Assembly (NCBI RefSeq): GCF_009469595.2
Contig: NZ_SSXV01000025.1
Span: forward strand, 16,354 to 80,353
DNA: 64,000 nt
Direction of reading: 5' to 3'
Source: Thauera sp. 2A1
GTDB lineage: Bacteria; Pseudomonadota; Gammaproteobacteria; Burkholderiales; Rhodocyclaceae
This document shows positions 1 through 8,452 of this stretch, one piece after another. Numbering within the stretch: the first letter of the stretch is position 1; each line of letters starts with the position of its first letter. Both the position numbers and the translations under genes were made by a program. Under the pieces are notes generated by a model. That model was not told where the DNA came from. It was given only the letters and a program-made list of their open reading frames with translations, and ran no database searches.

Positions 1-759
1 TGCCGCCAGTCTGCGTGCGTTGGCGGTGGCGCCGATGGCGGCGAGGATGGCCGTCGAGGGCGTGCCGACATTGGTGCCGATGACGATGGCGCAGGCCGCA
101 TCGACCGGTATCAGGCCGCCCTGCGCGGCGGCGATGACGATCGCGATGACGGCGCTGGAGGTCTGCATCAGCACCGTCAGCGCCGTCCCGACACCGACCA
201 GGATCAGGTAGCCGACGTAGTCCGGTCGCAGGTAGCTGGTCAGCTCGAGGCGTGTGCCGAACGAGGAAAAACCCTCCTTGAGCACGTCGATGCCGAGAAA
301 GAGCACGCCGAAACCCGCCAGGGCCTGGCCCATGGCGCGCGAGCGCACCGTCCGGCCGGCGAAGAGCATGATCGCGCCCACGCCGATCAGCGGCAGCGCG
401 AAGGCGTCGATCTTGAGGCCGAATCCCAGCGCGGCGACCAGCCAGGCGTTGAGCGTGCTGCCGACGTTGGAGCCGAAGATCACCCACATCGCGTTGCGCA
501 GCGACAGCAACCCGGTGTTGACGAAGCCGATGCTGGCCACTGTGACTGCGGTCGAGGACTGGACCAGCGCGGTGATCAGGGCGCCCGCGGCAAGGCCACG
601 CAGGCGCGTCGACGTGCCGCTTTCGAGCAGGGTCTCGAGCGCGCGGCCGGCGGCGAGCTTGAGGCCTTCGGTCAGCATGTGCATGCCGAGCAGGAACATG
701 CCGATGCCGCCCGTCAGGCTGGCAAACAGGTCGAAAGGGGGCGAGGTTGCAGTGCCCAA
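1..759 (-). CDS. Na+/phosphate cotransporter, partial (runs off left edge)
   Basis: Reading the minus strand from a TTG at 759 gives an open frame to the window edge, so the C-terminus is missing. The visible 253 residues are hydrophobic and carry the two repeat signatures of the Na/Pi cotransporter family (PF02690): QSSTAVT near residue 68 and a second half with QTSSAVIA, followed by GTNVGT. The family takes up phosphate with sodium, or exports it (YjbB type), across the inner membrane. The start is uncertain: no good ribosome site precedes the TTG, and the first in-frame ATG (residue 21) would remove part of the first membrane segment. It is divergent from the oxidase cluster, so both are expressed from the 760-1093 gap. 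Confidence 0.8.
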   Translation of the reverse strand, partial: MGTATSPPFDLFASLTGGIGMFLLGMHMLTEGLKLAAGRALETLLESGTSTRLRGLAAGALITALVQSSTAVTVASIGFVNTGLLSLRNAMWVIFGSNVGSTLNAWLVAALGFGLKIDAFALPLIGVGAIMLFAGRTVRSRAMGQALAGFGVLFLGIDVLKEGFSSFGTRLELTSYLRPDYVGYLILVGVGTALTVLMQTSSAVIAIVIAAAQGGLIPVDAACAIVIGTNVGTPSTAILAAIGATANARRLAA

Positions 760-1000
760 GGTCTCGTGGCGCCTAAGGAAGGAGTCATCAGGGTAATACT
801 GATTGCACCACCCGGGAATGCGCAGCCGTCACGCCCGACGGACGCGGGTTAGGGCGGATTGGTGTGTCTCCGCCAGGGACGGGAATGCCCGCGCATCAGG
901 CGATGTTGCGTAGCGAAAAAATGCCCTGCGGGAAAACCCCCAATTTGGCCCCGCAGCGGTTGCAGGCTCTGGTGACTAGCAGGTGCTGCAACGCAGCATA

Positions 1001-1014
1001 TTGATTTTTATCAA
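1001..1014. promoter_or_regulatory. FNR/ANR-type box upstream of the cytochrome oxidase genes
   Basis: The sequence TTGAT-TTTT-ATCAA matches the FNR/ANR/CRP-FNR consensus (TTGAT-N4-ATCAA) at every position. It lies 80 bases before the coxB start, inside the 334-base gap 760-1093, where I see no gene. Candidate -10 elements downstream are weak (around 1043 and 1067), so I cannot say whether the site activates or represses. For a low-affinity aa3 oxidase, anaerobic repression would be the usual expectation. It could also serve the divergent phosphate transporter. Confidence 0.7.
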
Positions 1015-1093
1015 AAACCTATGTTGCGATCATTAAATTCGCTATGGCACCATCGATCGAAATTGCTAATACTGCATCCGCCTGGGGGAAGTC

Positions 1094-1951
1094 ATGGGTC
1101 GTGCCGGTCGCATCGCAGCGTTATGCCTCGCCTCGTCTGTCTCGCTCGCGCACGCCGAGCCGCACGCCCGCTACAACCTGCAGCAACCGGTGACCGGGAT
1201 CGCCGAGCAGATCAACGACATGCACACCCTGATGCTGTTGATCTGTCTGATCATCTTCGTCGGCGTGTTCGGTGTGATGTTCTGGGCGGTGTTCAATCAC
1301 CGGAAGTCCAAGGGCGCCGTCGCTGCCCATTTCCACGAGAACACCGCCGTCGAGATCGCCTGGACCATCATTCCGGTGCTGATCCTGCTCGGCATGGCCT
1401 GGCCGGCGACGAAGACCGTCATCGCGATGAAGGACACCTCCAACCCCGACCTCACGGTGAAGGCCACCGGCTATCAGTGGAAATGGGGCTACGACTACCT
1501 GCAGGGCGAAGGCGAGGGCATCCGCTTCCTGTCGGCGCTGTCCACGCCGCGCGAGCAGATTGACGGCGGCGCGCCCAAGGGCGATGCCTATCTGCTGGAA
1601 GTCGACAACCCGCTGGTGGTCCCGGTCGGCAAGAAGATCCGCGTATTGCTCACCGCCAACGACGTCATCCATTCGTGGTGGGTGCCCGCCTTCGGGGTGA
1701 AGCAGGACGCCATTCCCGGCTTCATCCGCGACACCTGGTTCCGCGCCGACAAGGAAGGGGTGTATCGCGGCAACTGCGCCGAACTCTGCGGCCGCGACCA
1801 CGGCTTCATGCCCATTGTCGTGCAGGTGCTGTCAGCAGAGAAATACGCCGCCTGGGTTGCGGAACAGAAGGCCAAGGCTGCGGCAACTGCGTCTGCAGCG
1901 CCATCAGCCGAGCCCGATTCCGCGCCCGCCACCGCGCCGGACAAGGGCTGA
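1094..1951 (+). CDS. coxB: Cytochrome c oxidase subunit II
   Basis: This is subunit II of an aa3-type oxidase, which takes electrons from cytochrome c through its CuA centre. The 285-residue protein has a signal-like N-terminus (ending near AHA at 19-21), two membrane segments (about 45-68 and 88-108), the aromatic electron-entry patch GYQWKWGYDY (126-135), and a complete CuA site: H193, C228, E230, C232, H236, M239. The tail after 255 is an Ala/Pro-rich linker with no fused cytochrome c domain. A purine-rich ribosome site (gggggaag) precedes the ATG. It is the first gene of the oxidase cluster, 84 bases upstream of coxA. Confidence 0.96.
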   Translation: MGRAGRIAALCLASSVSLAHAEPHARYNLQQPVTGIAEQINDMHTLMLLICLIIFVGVFGVMFWAVFNHRKSKGAVAAHFHENTAVEIAWTIIPVLILLGMAWPATKTVIAMKDTSNPDLTVKATGYQWKWGYDYLQGEGEGIRFLSALSTPREQIDGGAPKGDAYLLEVDNPLVVPVGKKIRVLLTANDVIHSWWVPAFGVKQDAIPGFIRDTWFRADKEGVYRGNCAELCGRDHGFMPIVVQVLSAEKYAAWVAEQKAKAAATASAAPSAEPDSAPATAPDKG

Positions 1952-2035
1952 GCTGCCGCCCCGGCACCTGCGTCCAGCAACCGTCGCACTCGTCGTAACC
2001 GTCGCACTCGTCGCCATCCGCCAGGAGAACTTCGC

Positions 2036-3610
2036 ATGGCTGCCGTCACCCCGGATCAGTTGCATGGACATCACGCCCCCAGGGGCGTGATGCGCTGGCT
2101 CACGACGACCAACCACAAAGACATCGGCACGATGTACATGATCTTCAGCTTCATCATGTTCCTGTCCGGGGGCGTGCTGGCGCTGACGATCCGTGCCGAA
2201 CTGTTCAAGCCGGGGCTGCAGGTGGTGCAGCCGGAGTTCTTCAACCAGCTCACCACCATGCACGGCCTGATCATGGTGTTCGGCGCCATCATGCCGGCCT
2301 TCGTCGGCTTCGCGAACTGGATGATCCCGCTGATGATCGGCGCCTCCGACATGGCCTTCGCGCGCATGAACAACTGGAGCTTCTGGCTGCTGCCGCCGGC
2401 CGCGATCCTGCTCATCGGCTCGTTCTTCGCGCCCGGCGGCGCCACCGCTGCGGGCTGGACACTTTATGCGCCGCTGTCGGTGCAGATGGGCATGGGCATG
2501 GACCTGGCCATCTTCGCCATCCACATCATGGGCGTGAGCTCCATCATGGGGGCCATCAACATCGTCGTGACGGTGCTCAACATGCGTGCGCCCGGCATGA
2601 CGATGATGAAAATGCCTCTGTTCTGCTGGACCTGGCTCATCACCGCCTACCTGCTGATTGCGGTGATGCCGGTGCTTGCCGGCGCCGTGACGATGATCCT
2701 CGCCGACCGCCACTTCGGCACCAGCTTCTTCAACGCCGCCGGCGGCGGCGACCCGGTGATGTACCAGCACATCTTCTGGTTCTTCGGCCACCCGGAGGTC
2801 TACATCATGATCCTCCCGGCCTTCGGCATCGTCAGCCAGATCATCCCCACCTTCTCGCGCAAGCCGCTGTTCGGCTACGCGTCCATGGTCTACGCCACCG
2901 CCTCCATCGCCATCCTGTCCTTCGCGGTGTGGGCACACCACATGTTCGCCACCGGCATGCCCGCCGCCGGGCAGCTCTTCTTCATGTATGCGACGATGCT
3001 GATCGCCGTGCCCACCGGAGTGAAGGTGTTCAACTGGATCGCCACCATGTGGCGCGGTTCGCTGAGCTTCGAGCCGCCCATGTTGTGGGCCACCGGCTTC
3101 ATCTTCGTGTTCACGATGGGCGGTTTCACCGGCCTCATCTGCGCCATCGCCCCGATCGACATCCAGGTGCAGGACACCTACTACGTCGTCGCCCACTTCC
3201 ACTACGTGCTGGTCGCCGGCTCGCTGTTCGCGCTTTTCGCCGGCGCCTACTACTGGCTGCCCAAATGGACCGGCCACATGCCCAGCGAATTCCTCGGCAA
3301 GCTGCACTTCTGGTGCTCCCTCGTCTTCTTCAACATCACCTTCTTCCCGATGCATTTCCTCGGGCTGGCCGGCATGCCGCGCCGCATCCCCGACTACGCG
3401 CTGCAGTTCGCCGATTTCAACGCCCTCGCCAGCGTCGGCGCCTTTGGCTTCGGACTGTCGCAACTGATCTTCATCGTCGTCGTCGTGAAATGCATCCGCG
3501 GTGGCGAACGCGCCGCGGCACGCTCATGGGAAAGCGCCGAAGGGCTGGAATGGACCGTGCCTTCGCCCGCGCCGTATCACACGTTCGAGGAAGCGCCGGT
3601 CGTCCGGTGA
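2036..3610 (+). CDS. coxA: Cytochrome c oxidase subunit I
   Basis: This is the catalytic heme-copper subunit, which reduces O2 to water and pumps protons. The 524-residue, twelve-helix protein shows all metal ligands: H76 and H389 for heme a, H387 for heme a3, and H252, H301 and H302 for CuB. Y256 is the residue cross-linked to H252. E254 lies in GHPEVYIMILP, the signature of A1-type oxidases with an intact D-channel glutamate. Length and motifs are standard for a mitochondrial-like aa3 oxidase. The ribosome site aggaga lies ahead of the ATG. It is co-directional with coxB and followed after 176 bases by the small assembly gene. Confidence 0.98.
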   Translation: MAAVTPDQLHGHHAPRGVMRWLTTTNHKDIGTMYMIFSFIMFLSGGVLALTIRAELFKPGLQVVQPEFFNQLTTMHGLIMVFGAIMPAFVGFANWMIPLMIGASDMAFARMNNWSFWLLPPAAILLIGSFFAPGGATAAGWTLYAPLSVQMGMGMDLAIFAIHIMGVSSIMGAINIVVTVLNMRAPGMTMMKMPLFCWTWLITAYLLIAVMPVLAGAVTMILADRHFGTSFFNAAGGGDPVMYQHIFWFFGHPEVYIMILPAFGIVSQIIPTFSRKPLFGYASMVYATASIAILSFAVWAHHMFATGMPAAGQLFFMYATMLIAVPTGVKVFNWIATMWRGSLSFEPPMLWATGFIFVFTMGGFTGLICAIAPIDIQVQDTYYVVAHFHYVLVAGSLFALFAGAYYWLPKWTGHMPSEFLGKLHFWCSLVFFNITFFPMHFLGLAGMPRRIPDYALQFADFNALASVGAFGFGLSQLIFIVVVVKCIRGGERAAARSWESAEGLEWTVPSPAPYHTFEEAPVVR

Positions 3611-3658
3611 GCGGCTGGTGACCATGATGGGCGCCGTATTTATCTGGAGAGAGCGACG

Positions 3659-3747
3659 GTCGGGGTGTGCGCAGAGCATCCGAGGACTGTCCGAGCACCG
3701 AGCGCAGCGAGGGCGAGTTCCGCAGGGTGCGGCGCGCACACCCCGAC
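3659..3747. repeat. Inverted repeat element between coxA and the small assembly gene
   Basis: The 14-base arms GTCGGGGTGTGCGC (3659-3672) and GCGCACACCCCGAC (3734-3747) are perfect inverted repeats around a 61-base loop. The loop contains a sequence (about 3681-3731) that recurs in reverse orientation at 20068-20124, sharing CTCGCTGCGCTCGG and its flanks. This looks like a dispersed repeat family inserted between co-transcribed oxidase genes. It could act as an mRNA processing or stability hairpin. No open frame of note lies in it. Confidence 0.6.
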
Positions 3748-3786
3748 TGGCGCGGATCGCAGGCACTCATGAACGGAACCATCGAG

Positions 3787-3900
3787 ATGACCAAGTCTGA
3801 CCGCCGCGCCGCGAACCTCCGCATGGGCCTGGCCCTGGCTGCGGTGGCGCTCACCTTCTTCCTCTTCGTCATCCTCAAGTACAAGGTTTTCGGCCGATGA
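3787..3900 (+). CDS. Small cytochrome oxidase assembly protein (single membrane segment)
   Basis: This encodes a 37-residue protein with a basic N-terminus (TKSDRRAANLR) and one hydrophobic segment, ending in KVFGR. Proteins of this size and pattern commonly sit between coxA and ctaG in betaproteobacteria and are labelled cytochrome oxidase small assembly protein; their exact role is unknown. Its stop codon overlaps the ctaG start (ATGA at 3897-3900), which implies translational coupling. An ATG at 3769 would add six residues (MNGTIE); neither start has a strong ribosome site. Confidence 0.7.
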   Translation: MTKSDRRAANLRMGLALAAVALTFFLFVILKYKVFGR

Positions 3901-4496
3901 ATTCGCCCGTCGACAACGGCCTCGCCTCAGACAACCGGCGCCTGCTGCTGCGGCTGGCGCTGTCCGCGCTCGTCATGTTCGGATTCGGTTTCCTGCTCGT
4001 CCCTTTTTACGAAAAGATCTGCGAAGCCACCGGCATCAACAACGTCCTACGCCCTGAGGCCGAAGCCGGCGCCCGCTTCGCGGCAGACGCCCCGCTCAAC
4101 TCTCAGGTCGACGCCAGCCGCAGCATCCTCGTCCAGTTCGACGCCAACCTGCACGACCTGCCGTGGCGCTTCCAGCCCGTGCAGCGTTCGGTCAGCGTGC
4201 ACCCCGGGCAGCTCGTCCATGTCGAATACGAAGTCACCAACACTCGCGCTGAACCAATCACCGGCCAGGCCGTACCCAGCTACGGCCCGCAACTGGCCGG
4301 GCAGTACTTCCGCAAGCTCGACTGCTTCTGCTTCGCGCAGCAGACCCTCGCGCCGGGTGAACGGCGAATCATGCCGGTCGTCTTCGTCGTCGATCCCGCG
4401 CTGCCGTCCGACGTCAATACCATTACGCTGTCCTACACGTTCTTCGAGCTCAAGGGTCGCAGTGCCGCGAGCAGCGCAGGAGGAAGGGCATCGTGA
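3897..4496 (+). CDS. ctaG: Cytochrome c oxidase assembly protein CtaG (Cox11)
   Basis: CtaG is a membrane-anchored copper chaperone that delivers Cu to the CuB site of subunit I. The 199-residue protein has one N-terminal membrane anchor (about 16-37), then a periplasmic immunoglobulin-like domain. It contains the copper-binding motif DCFCF (C143, C145), which is invariant in the Cox11 family. Length is normal. It overlaps the gene on each side by 4 bases (ATGA upstream, GTGA downstream), so the three are one translation unit. Confidence 0.96.
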   Translation: MNSPVDNGLASDNRRLLLRLALSALVMFGFGFLLVPFYEKICEATGINNVLRPEAEAGARFAADAPLNSQVDASRSILVQFDANLHDLPWRFQPVQRSVSVHPGQLVHVEYEVTNTRAEPITGQAVPSYGPQLAGQYFRKLDCFCFAQQTLAPGERRIMPVVFVVDPALPSDVNTITLSYTFFELKGRSAASSAGGRAS

Positions 4497-4705
4497 CCGA
4501 CGCCCCTCGGCGTGCCGGCTTCCTCGCCACGATGCGGGCCGTGCTGTGGTCGTTCTTCGGGGTGCGCCGGCGTCAGGCCTACATCGACGACGCGGGCTCA
4601 CTCAACCCGCTCGCCGTCGTGGTGGCCGGCGTGCTGGCGGGGGCGGTGTTCGTGATCGTGCTGGTGCTGATCGTGCAGTGGATCGTCGGCGTCGCCGGCC
4701 TCTAG
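4493..4705 (+). CDS. DUF2970 family small membrane protein
   Basis: This is a 70-residue protein starting with GTG at 4493, overlapping the ctaG stop by 4 bases. It has a conserved amphipathic N-terminus (MRAVLWSFFGVRRR) and one long membrane helix near the C-terminus (about 44-67). The pattern matches the DUF2970 family, which in betaproteobacteria is nearly always found between ctaG and ctaE and is therefore thought to assist oxidase assembly. No catalytic motif is visible. Confidence 0.8.
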   Translation: MTDAPRRAGFLATMRAVLWSFFGVRRRQAYIDDAGSLNPLAVVVAGVLAGAVFVIVLVLIVQWIVGVAGL

Positions 4706-4806
4706 GGATGGATCCAGGAGCGATTCAAAGTTTGGCGGCATGACGTATGAGGAGTCGCGGCGACGTCCGCGCCCGCGGAGCAAGAACTGAAATGGGAGGC
4801 AAAGTC

Positions 4807-5673
4807 ATGAACCGGGCTTCAGGCATGCATGCAGGGGATCATTACTTCGTCCCCGAACCGTCGAAGTACCCCATCGTCGGCTCGGTCGCCCTGCTTCTGT
4901 TCGGCAGCGGTGCGGCCCTGTGGCTGAACGCGGTGCCTGCCGGGCGCTGGATGTTTTTCCTCGGCATCGCCACCCTCATCTTCATGATGTTCGGCTGGTT
5001 CGGCCAGGTCGTGCGCGAATCGCAGGGAGGACGCTACGGGCGGCGGGTGGACAAGTCCTTCCGCTGGTCGATGGGCTGGTTCATCTTCTCCGAAGTGATG
5101 TTCTTTGCGGCGTTCTTCGGTGCCCTGTTTTACGCCCGCGTGCTGTCCGTTCCCTGGCTGTCGTCGGGCGACAATGCCGCCCTGCTGTGGAATGGCTTCA
5201 GCGGCGCGTGGCCGACTGCCGGCCCATACGCTGCCGACCCCTTCACGCCAATGGCTGCGTGGGGAATCCCGGCGATCAACACCCTGATCCTGCTGACTTC
5301 GGGCGTCACGCTCACCTTCGCGCACTACGGCCTGCTCAACGGCAAGCGCGGTCAACTCAAGCTCGGGCTGGCGGTCACCATCCTGCTCGGCGCCATCTTC
5401 CTTGCGCTGCAGGCCTACGAGTACATCCACGCCTACGAAGCGCTCAACCTGCGACTCGAAAGCGGCATCTACGGCTCCACCTTCTACCTGCTCACCGGCT
5501 TCCACGGCATGCACGTCACGGTGGGCGCCATCATGCTCACGGTGATGCTGTTCCGCACCTTTGCCGGCCATTTCAGCCCGGAGCACCACTTCGGCTTCGA
5601 GGCCGCGGCGTGGTACTGGCACTTCGTCGATGTCGTGTGGCTGCTGCTCTTCGTCGTCGTCTATTGGCTGTGA
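4807..5673 (+). CDS. ctaE: Cytochrome c oxidase subunit III
   Basis: Subunit III stabilises the catalytic core of the aa3 oxidase. The 288-residue, seven-helix protein has family landmarks: HYFVPEPSKYPI at the N-terminus, FFGWFG-like and WSMGWFIFSEVMFF segments, GFHGMHV and WYWHFVDVVWLLLF. The start at 4807 is chosen because gggagg lies 9 bases upstream; an ATG at 4747 would add 20 residues unlike the family. It is the last structural subunit of the cluster and converges with the DUF2909 gene 6 bases downstream. Confidence 0.96.
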   Translation: MNRASGMHAGDHYFVPEPSKYPIVGSVALLLFGSGAALWLNAVPAGRWMFFLGIATLIFMMFGWFGQVVRESQGGRYGRRVDKSFRWSMGWFIFSEVMFFAAFFGALFYARVLSVPWLSSGDNAALLWNGFSGAWPTAGPYAADPFTPMAAWGIPAINTLILLTSGVTLTFAHYGLLNGKRGQLKLGLAVTILLGAIFLALQAYEYIHAYEALNLRLESGIYGSTFYLLTGFHGMHVTVGAIMLTVMLFRTFAGHFSPEHHFGFEAAAWYWHFVDVVWLLLFVVVYWL

Positions 5674-5679
5674 AAACCG

Positions 5680-5877
5680 TCAGAGCCTGCCGTCGATGAG
5701 CCCCGTCGCAAATCCCGCCATCAGCAGCGCGAACAGCGTCAGCGACAGGCCGACGCGGATCGCCAGCGCGCGCGCCACGCGCGTGCCACCCTGTCCGCGG
5801 TCGCGCAGCAGGAACAGCAGCGCCGAGCCCAGGCTGGACACGATCAGGATGAGGAAAAGGATGACGATGATGCGCAT
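5680..5877 (-). CDS. DUF2909 family twin-helix membrane protein
   Basis: This encodes a 65-residue protein with two hydrophobic helices (about 2-22 and 40-58) separated by a short basic turn (RDRGQGGTRVAR). Twin-helix proteins of this type (DUF2909) are often found opposite or between oxidase assembly genes in betaproteobacteria; their function is unknown. It is read against the cluster and ends 6 bases from the ctaE stop, so the two transcripts converge. Its start region faces the SURF1 gene, implying divergent promoters in 5878-6024. Confidence 0.75.
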   Translation of the reverse strand: MRIIVILFLILIVSSLGSALLFLLRDRGQGGTRVARALAIRVGLSLTLFALLMAGFATGLIDGRL

Positions 5878-6024
5878 GGCCGGGCTCCGGACGGTGTCGC
5901 GCCAGTGTAATGCGGCGGCGGAGCGGGGCCAATGAGCCTTCAGGCGGCCGATCGTTCCGCGCATCGCCTGCGCTCCGTCGCGCAGGGGCCGTCGCCCGGC
6001 GCGGTCCGGCGCGGAGGGCGCTCG

Positions 6025-6747
6025 ATGGCCACGGCGCTGCGCACGGCGGTGCCCCTGGTGGCTGGCCTGTTGCTTGTTGCGCTGACGGTGTCGCTGGGCA
6101 ACTGGCAGACGCGCAGGGCGCAGGAAAAGGCTGACCTGCAGCAACGCTTCAACCTGCTGGCGCGCGGCGGTCTTGTCGCAGCGCGCGCCAGCGACCTGCC
6201 AGCCCCCGGCCAGCCGCTGCGTCTCGAAGGTGAATGGCTGGCGCAGCACGGCATCCTGCTCGACAACCGCACCCAGGGCGGGCGTGCCGGCTACCACGTG
6301 CTGACGCCGCTGCGCCTTGCCGACGGCTCGGGCACCGTGCTGGTGAACCGCGGCTGGGTGGCGGCCGATGCCGACCGCAGCCGCTTGCCCGTCACCCTCA
6401 CGCCGCCCGGGCCGCAGACCGTCGAAGGCCGCGTGCGCCCGTTCGAGGCCAGACCCTTCTCCCTGGGTGCCGACGTGGCGGACGGCCGCCGCTGGCAGCA
6501 CCTCGATGTCGACCGTTATCGCCGCCTGATTGGCGATGCGGCCGGCACGCAACTGGCCGGCTGGATGGTGCAGCAGACCTCCGCGGCGGCCGATGGCTTG
6601 TCGCGGGACTGGCCGGAACCCTTCGTGGGCGCCGACCGCCACCGTGGCTATGCGCTGCAGTGGTACGCGCTGGCCGGACTTTTTGCGGCGCTGACGGCCT
6701 GGTATGCGGGGCGCCTCCTGACGCGGGAATCCTTTCATGAACGATAG
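6025..6747 (+). CDS. SURF1 family cytochrome oxidase assembly protein
   Basis: SURF1 proteins help insert heme a into subunit I. The 240-residue protein has the two-helix layout of the family: one helix near residues 6-25 followed by GNWQTRRAQEK, and a second close to the C-terminus (about 207-226). It also shows the conserved GEW, NRG-W and GYALQWY segments. The ATG at 6025 is preferred because gcggaggg precedes it; an upstream ATG at 5932 would add 31 residues of low-complexity Arg/Ser sequence. It overlaps the next gene by 11 bases. Confidence 0.9.
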   Translation: MATALRTAVPLVAGLLLVALTVSLGNWQTRRAQEKADLQQRFNLLARGGLVAARASDLPAPGQPLRLEGEWLAQHGILLDNRTQGGRAGYHVLTPLRLADGSGTVLVNRGWVAADADRSRLPVTLTPPGPQTVEGRVRPFEARPFSLGADVADGRRWQHLDVDRYRRLIGDAAGTQLAGWMVQQTSAAADGLSRDWPEPFVGADRHRGYALQWYALAGLFAALTAWYAGRLLTRESFHER

Positions 6748-7390
6748 CCTGACCCTTCATCGCGCTGACGCAGTGGCAGACTTGCAGCCCCACGCACCGG
6801 GCCAGCGGCGGCGCAGCCGCCGCACGTTGATCCTGCTCGCGATCGTCTGCGTGCTGCCGGTGCTCGCCTCCTACTTCACCTTCTATCTGTGGCAGCCACA
6901 GGGCCGGGTCAACCACGGCACGCTGCTGACTCCGGCAATGTTGCCGGCAACGGTGCTCGACGGCGTTAGCGGGCAGGCCCCGCTGGCGCGTGCGGAGCTG
7001 GAGCGCCGCTGGACGCTGGTGTTCGCTGCGCCCGCGGCCTGCGATGCAGCGTGTGCGCGTGCGCTCTATGTGTCGCGCCAGGCGAGGCTGGCGCAGGCGC
7101 AGGACGCGGAACGCGTCGCGCGCGTGTGGCTCGTTACCGACTCCGGCACGCCTGCTGCCCCGGCGCTGGCCGCGCAGGAAGGCCTGCGCCTGGCACGCGC
7201 CGACGCCGCCTGGCTGGCCGCGCTGGGCGCCGACGCGGTGGCGGGCGCGGTGTTCCTTGTCGATCCGCTCGGCAACGTGATGATGCGTTTCGACGACGAC
7301 TCCGACTCGATCCGTGCCGCACGCGGCCTCACCAAGGACCTGCAGCGCCTGCTGAAGTATTCCGCGCTCGGTCGTGGCGCGAAGGGCTAG
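6737..7390 (+). CDS. Membrane-anchored thioredoxin-fold protein of the oxidase cluster
   Basis: This 217-residue protein has a basic N-terminus, one membrane anchor (about 30-50), then a soluble domain resembling Sco/thioredoxin folds. CDAAC (C102, C106) has the CxxxC spacing of Sco copper proteins, and FLVDPLGNVMMRF resembles the end of the Sco fold, but I do not see the distal Sco histidine. Proteins of this kind lie between SURF1 and ctaA in many betaproteobacteria. A role in copper or disulfide chemistry during oxidase assembly is inferred. It overlaps SURF1 by 11 bases and lies 7 bases before ctaA. Confidence 0.75.
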   Translation: MNDSLTLHRADAVADLQPHAPGQRRRSRRTLILLAIVCVLPVLASYFTFYLWQPQGRVNHGTLLTPAMLPATVLDGVSGQAPLARAELERRWTLVFAAPAACDAACARALYVSRQARLAQAQDAERVARVWLVTDSGTPAAPALAAQEGLRLARADAAWLAALGADAVAGAVFLVDPLGNVMMRFDDDSDSIRAARGLTKDLQRLLKYSALGRGAKG

Positions 7391-7397
7391 GGCGGCC

Positions 7398-8441
7398 ATG
7401 GACCGCGCGCTGATGCTCTATCGCCGCCTTGTGCTGCTGGCGCTCGGCCTCACCGCCTGTGTGGTGGTGTTCGGCGCCTATGTGCGGCTGTCCGATGCCG
7501 GCCTCGGCTGTCCCGACTGGCCAGGGTGCTACGGCAAGCTCAGCCCCGCGCATGCGGCGGCGGAAATCCTCGATGCACACGAGGCCGCGCCGCACGGCCC
7601 GGTGAGCCTGCCCAAGGCCTGGAAGGAGATGACCCACCGCTACCTGGCGGCCAGCCTTGGCCTGCTGATCATCGCCATCGCCTTTCTCGCCTGGCGGCTG
7701 CGCAGCCAGGCGACGGTATCCGCACGGGTGGCCAGCCTGCTTGTCGGGGTGGTGGTGTTCCAGGGGCTGCTGGGCAAATGGACAGTCACCCTGCTGTTGA
7801 AACCGGCCATCGTCACCGCCCACCTGCTGGGCGGCATGACGACGCTGGCCTTGCTCGCCTGGCTTGCGCTGCGCGCGATGGGTGTGGCGCGGCTGCAGGC
7901 GGGGGGTGTCGGTGGCGTCGCGCCTCGGCTGTGCATGGCGGCGCGCATCGGCCTTGCGCTGCTGTTCGCACAGATCGCCTTGGGCGGCTGGACGAGCACC
8001 AACTACGCCGCGCTCGCCTGCACCGACTTCCCCACCTGCCACGGCAGCCTGTGGCCCCGCGCCGACTACGGCAACGCCTTCCATGTGGTGCGAGAACTCG
8101 GTATGACGGCGGATGGCGAGTTGCTGTCGAATGCGGCGCTCACCGCCATCCATTGGGCGCATCGCATCGGCGCGGTGGTCGTCGGCACCGTGCTGCTGGC
8201 GCTGGGTTTCACGCTTGCCGGCCGGAAGGGGATGGAACGCCTCGGGCTTGCCCTCGCCGCCGCGCTGCTGCTGCAGGTGTCGCTGGGCGCTGCCAACGTC
8301 TGGCTGTCGCTGCCGCTGGGGCTGGCCGCCGCGCACAACGCGGGCGCCGCGCTGTTGCTGGCGCTGATGGTTTCGATCAACTACCGGCTGGCCGGCGCGC
8401 CCGCACGTGCGCGCCACGAACTCGCCATTGTCACCGTATGA
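7398..8441 (+). CDS. ctaA: Heme A synthase
   Basis: CtaA (Cox15) oxidises the C8 methyl of heme O to a formyl group, giving heme A. The 347-residue, eight-helix protein has the four heme-ligand regions of the family: EMTHRYLA (H80), AHLLGGMT, IHWAHRIGA and AAHNAGA. It also has two cysteine pairs in periplasmic loops, GCPDWPGC (C38, C44) and CTDFPTC. The start at 7398 follows the previous stop by 7 bases; an upstream start at 7374 would lie inside the previous gene. The stop overlaps the ATGA ahead of ctaB. Confidence 0.95.
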   Translation: MDRALMLYRRLVLLALGLTACVVVFGAYVRLSDAGLGCPDWPGCYGKLSPAHAAAEILDAHEAAPHGPVSLPKAWKEMTHRYLAASLGLLIIAIAFLAWRLRSQATVSARVASLLVGVVVFQGLLGKWTVTLLLKPAIVTAHLLGGMTTLALLAWLALRAMGVARLQAGGVGGVAPRLCMAARIGLALLFAQIALGGWTSTNYAALACTDFPTCHGSLWPRADYGNAFHVVRELGMTADGELLSNAALTAIHWAHRIGAVVVGTVLLALGFTLAGRKGMERLGLALAAALLLQVSLGAANVWLSLPLGLAAAHNAGAALLLALMVSINYRLAGAPARARHELAIVTV

Positions 8442-8452
8442 AGGAGCGTGCA

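Noticed and set aside
1904..3463. 519-codon minus-strand frame opposite coxA
   Set aside because: Low-complexity His/Asp/Gly/Glu-rich translation; coxA on the other strand is certain.
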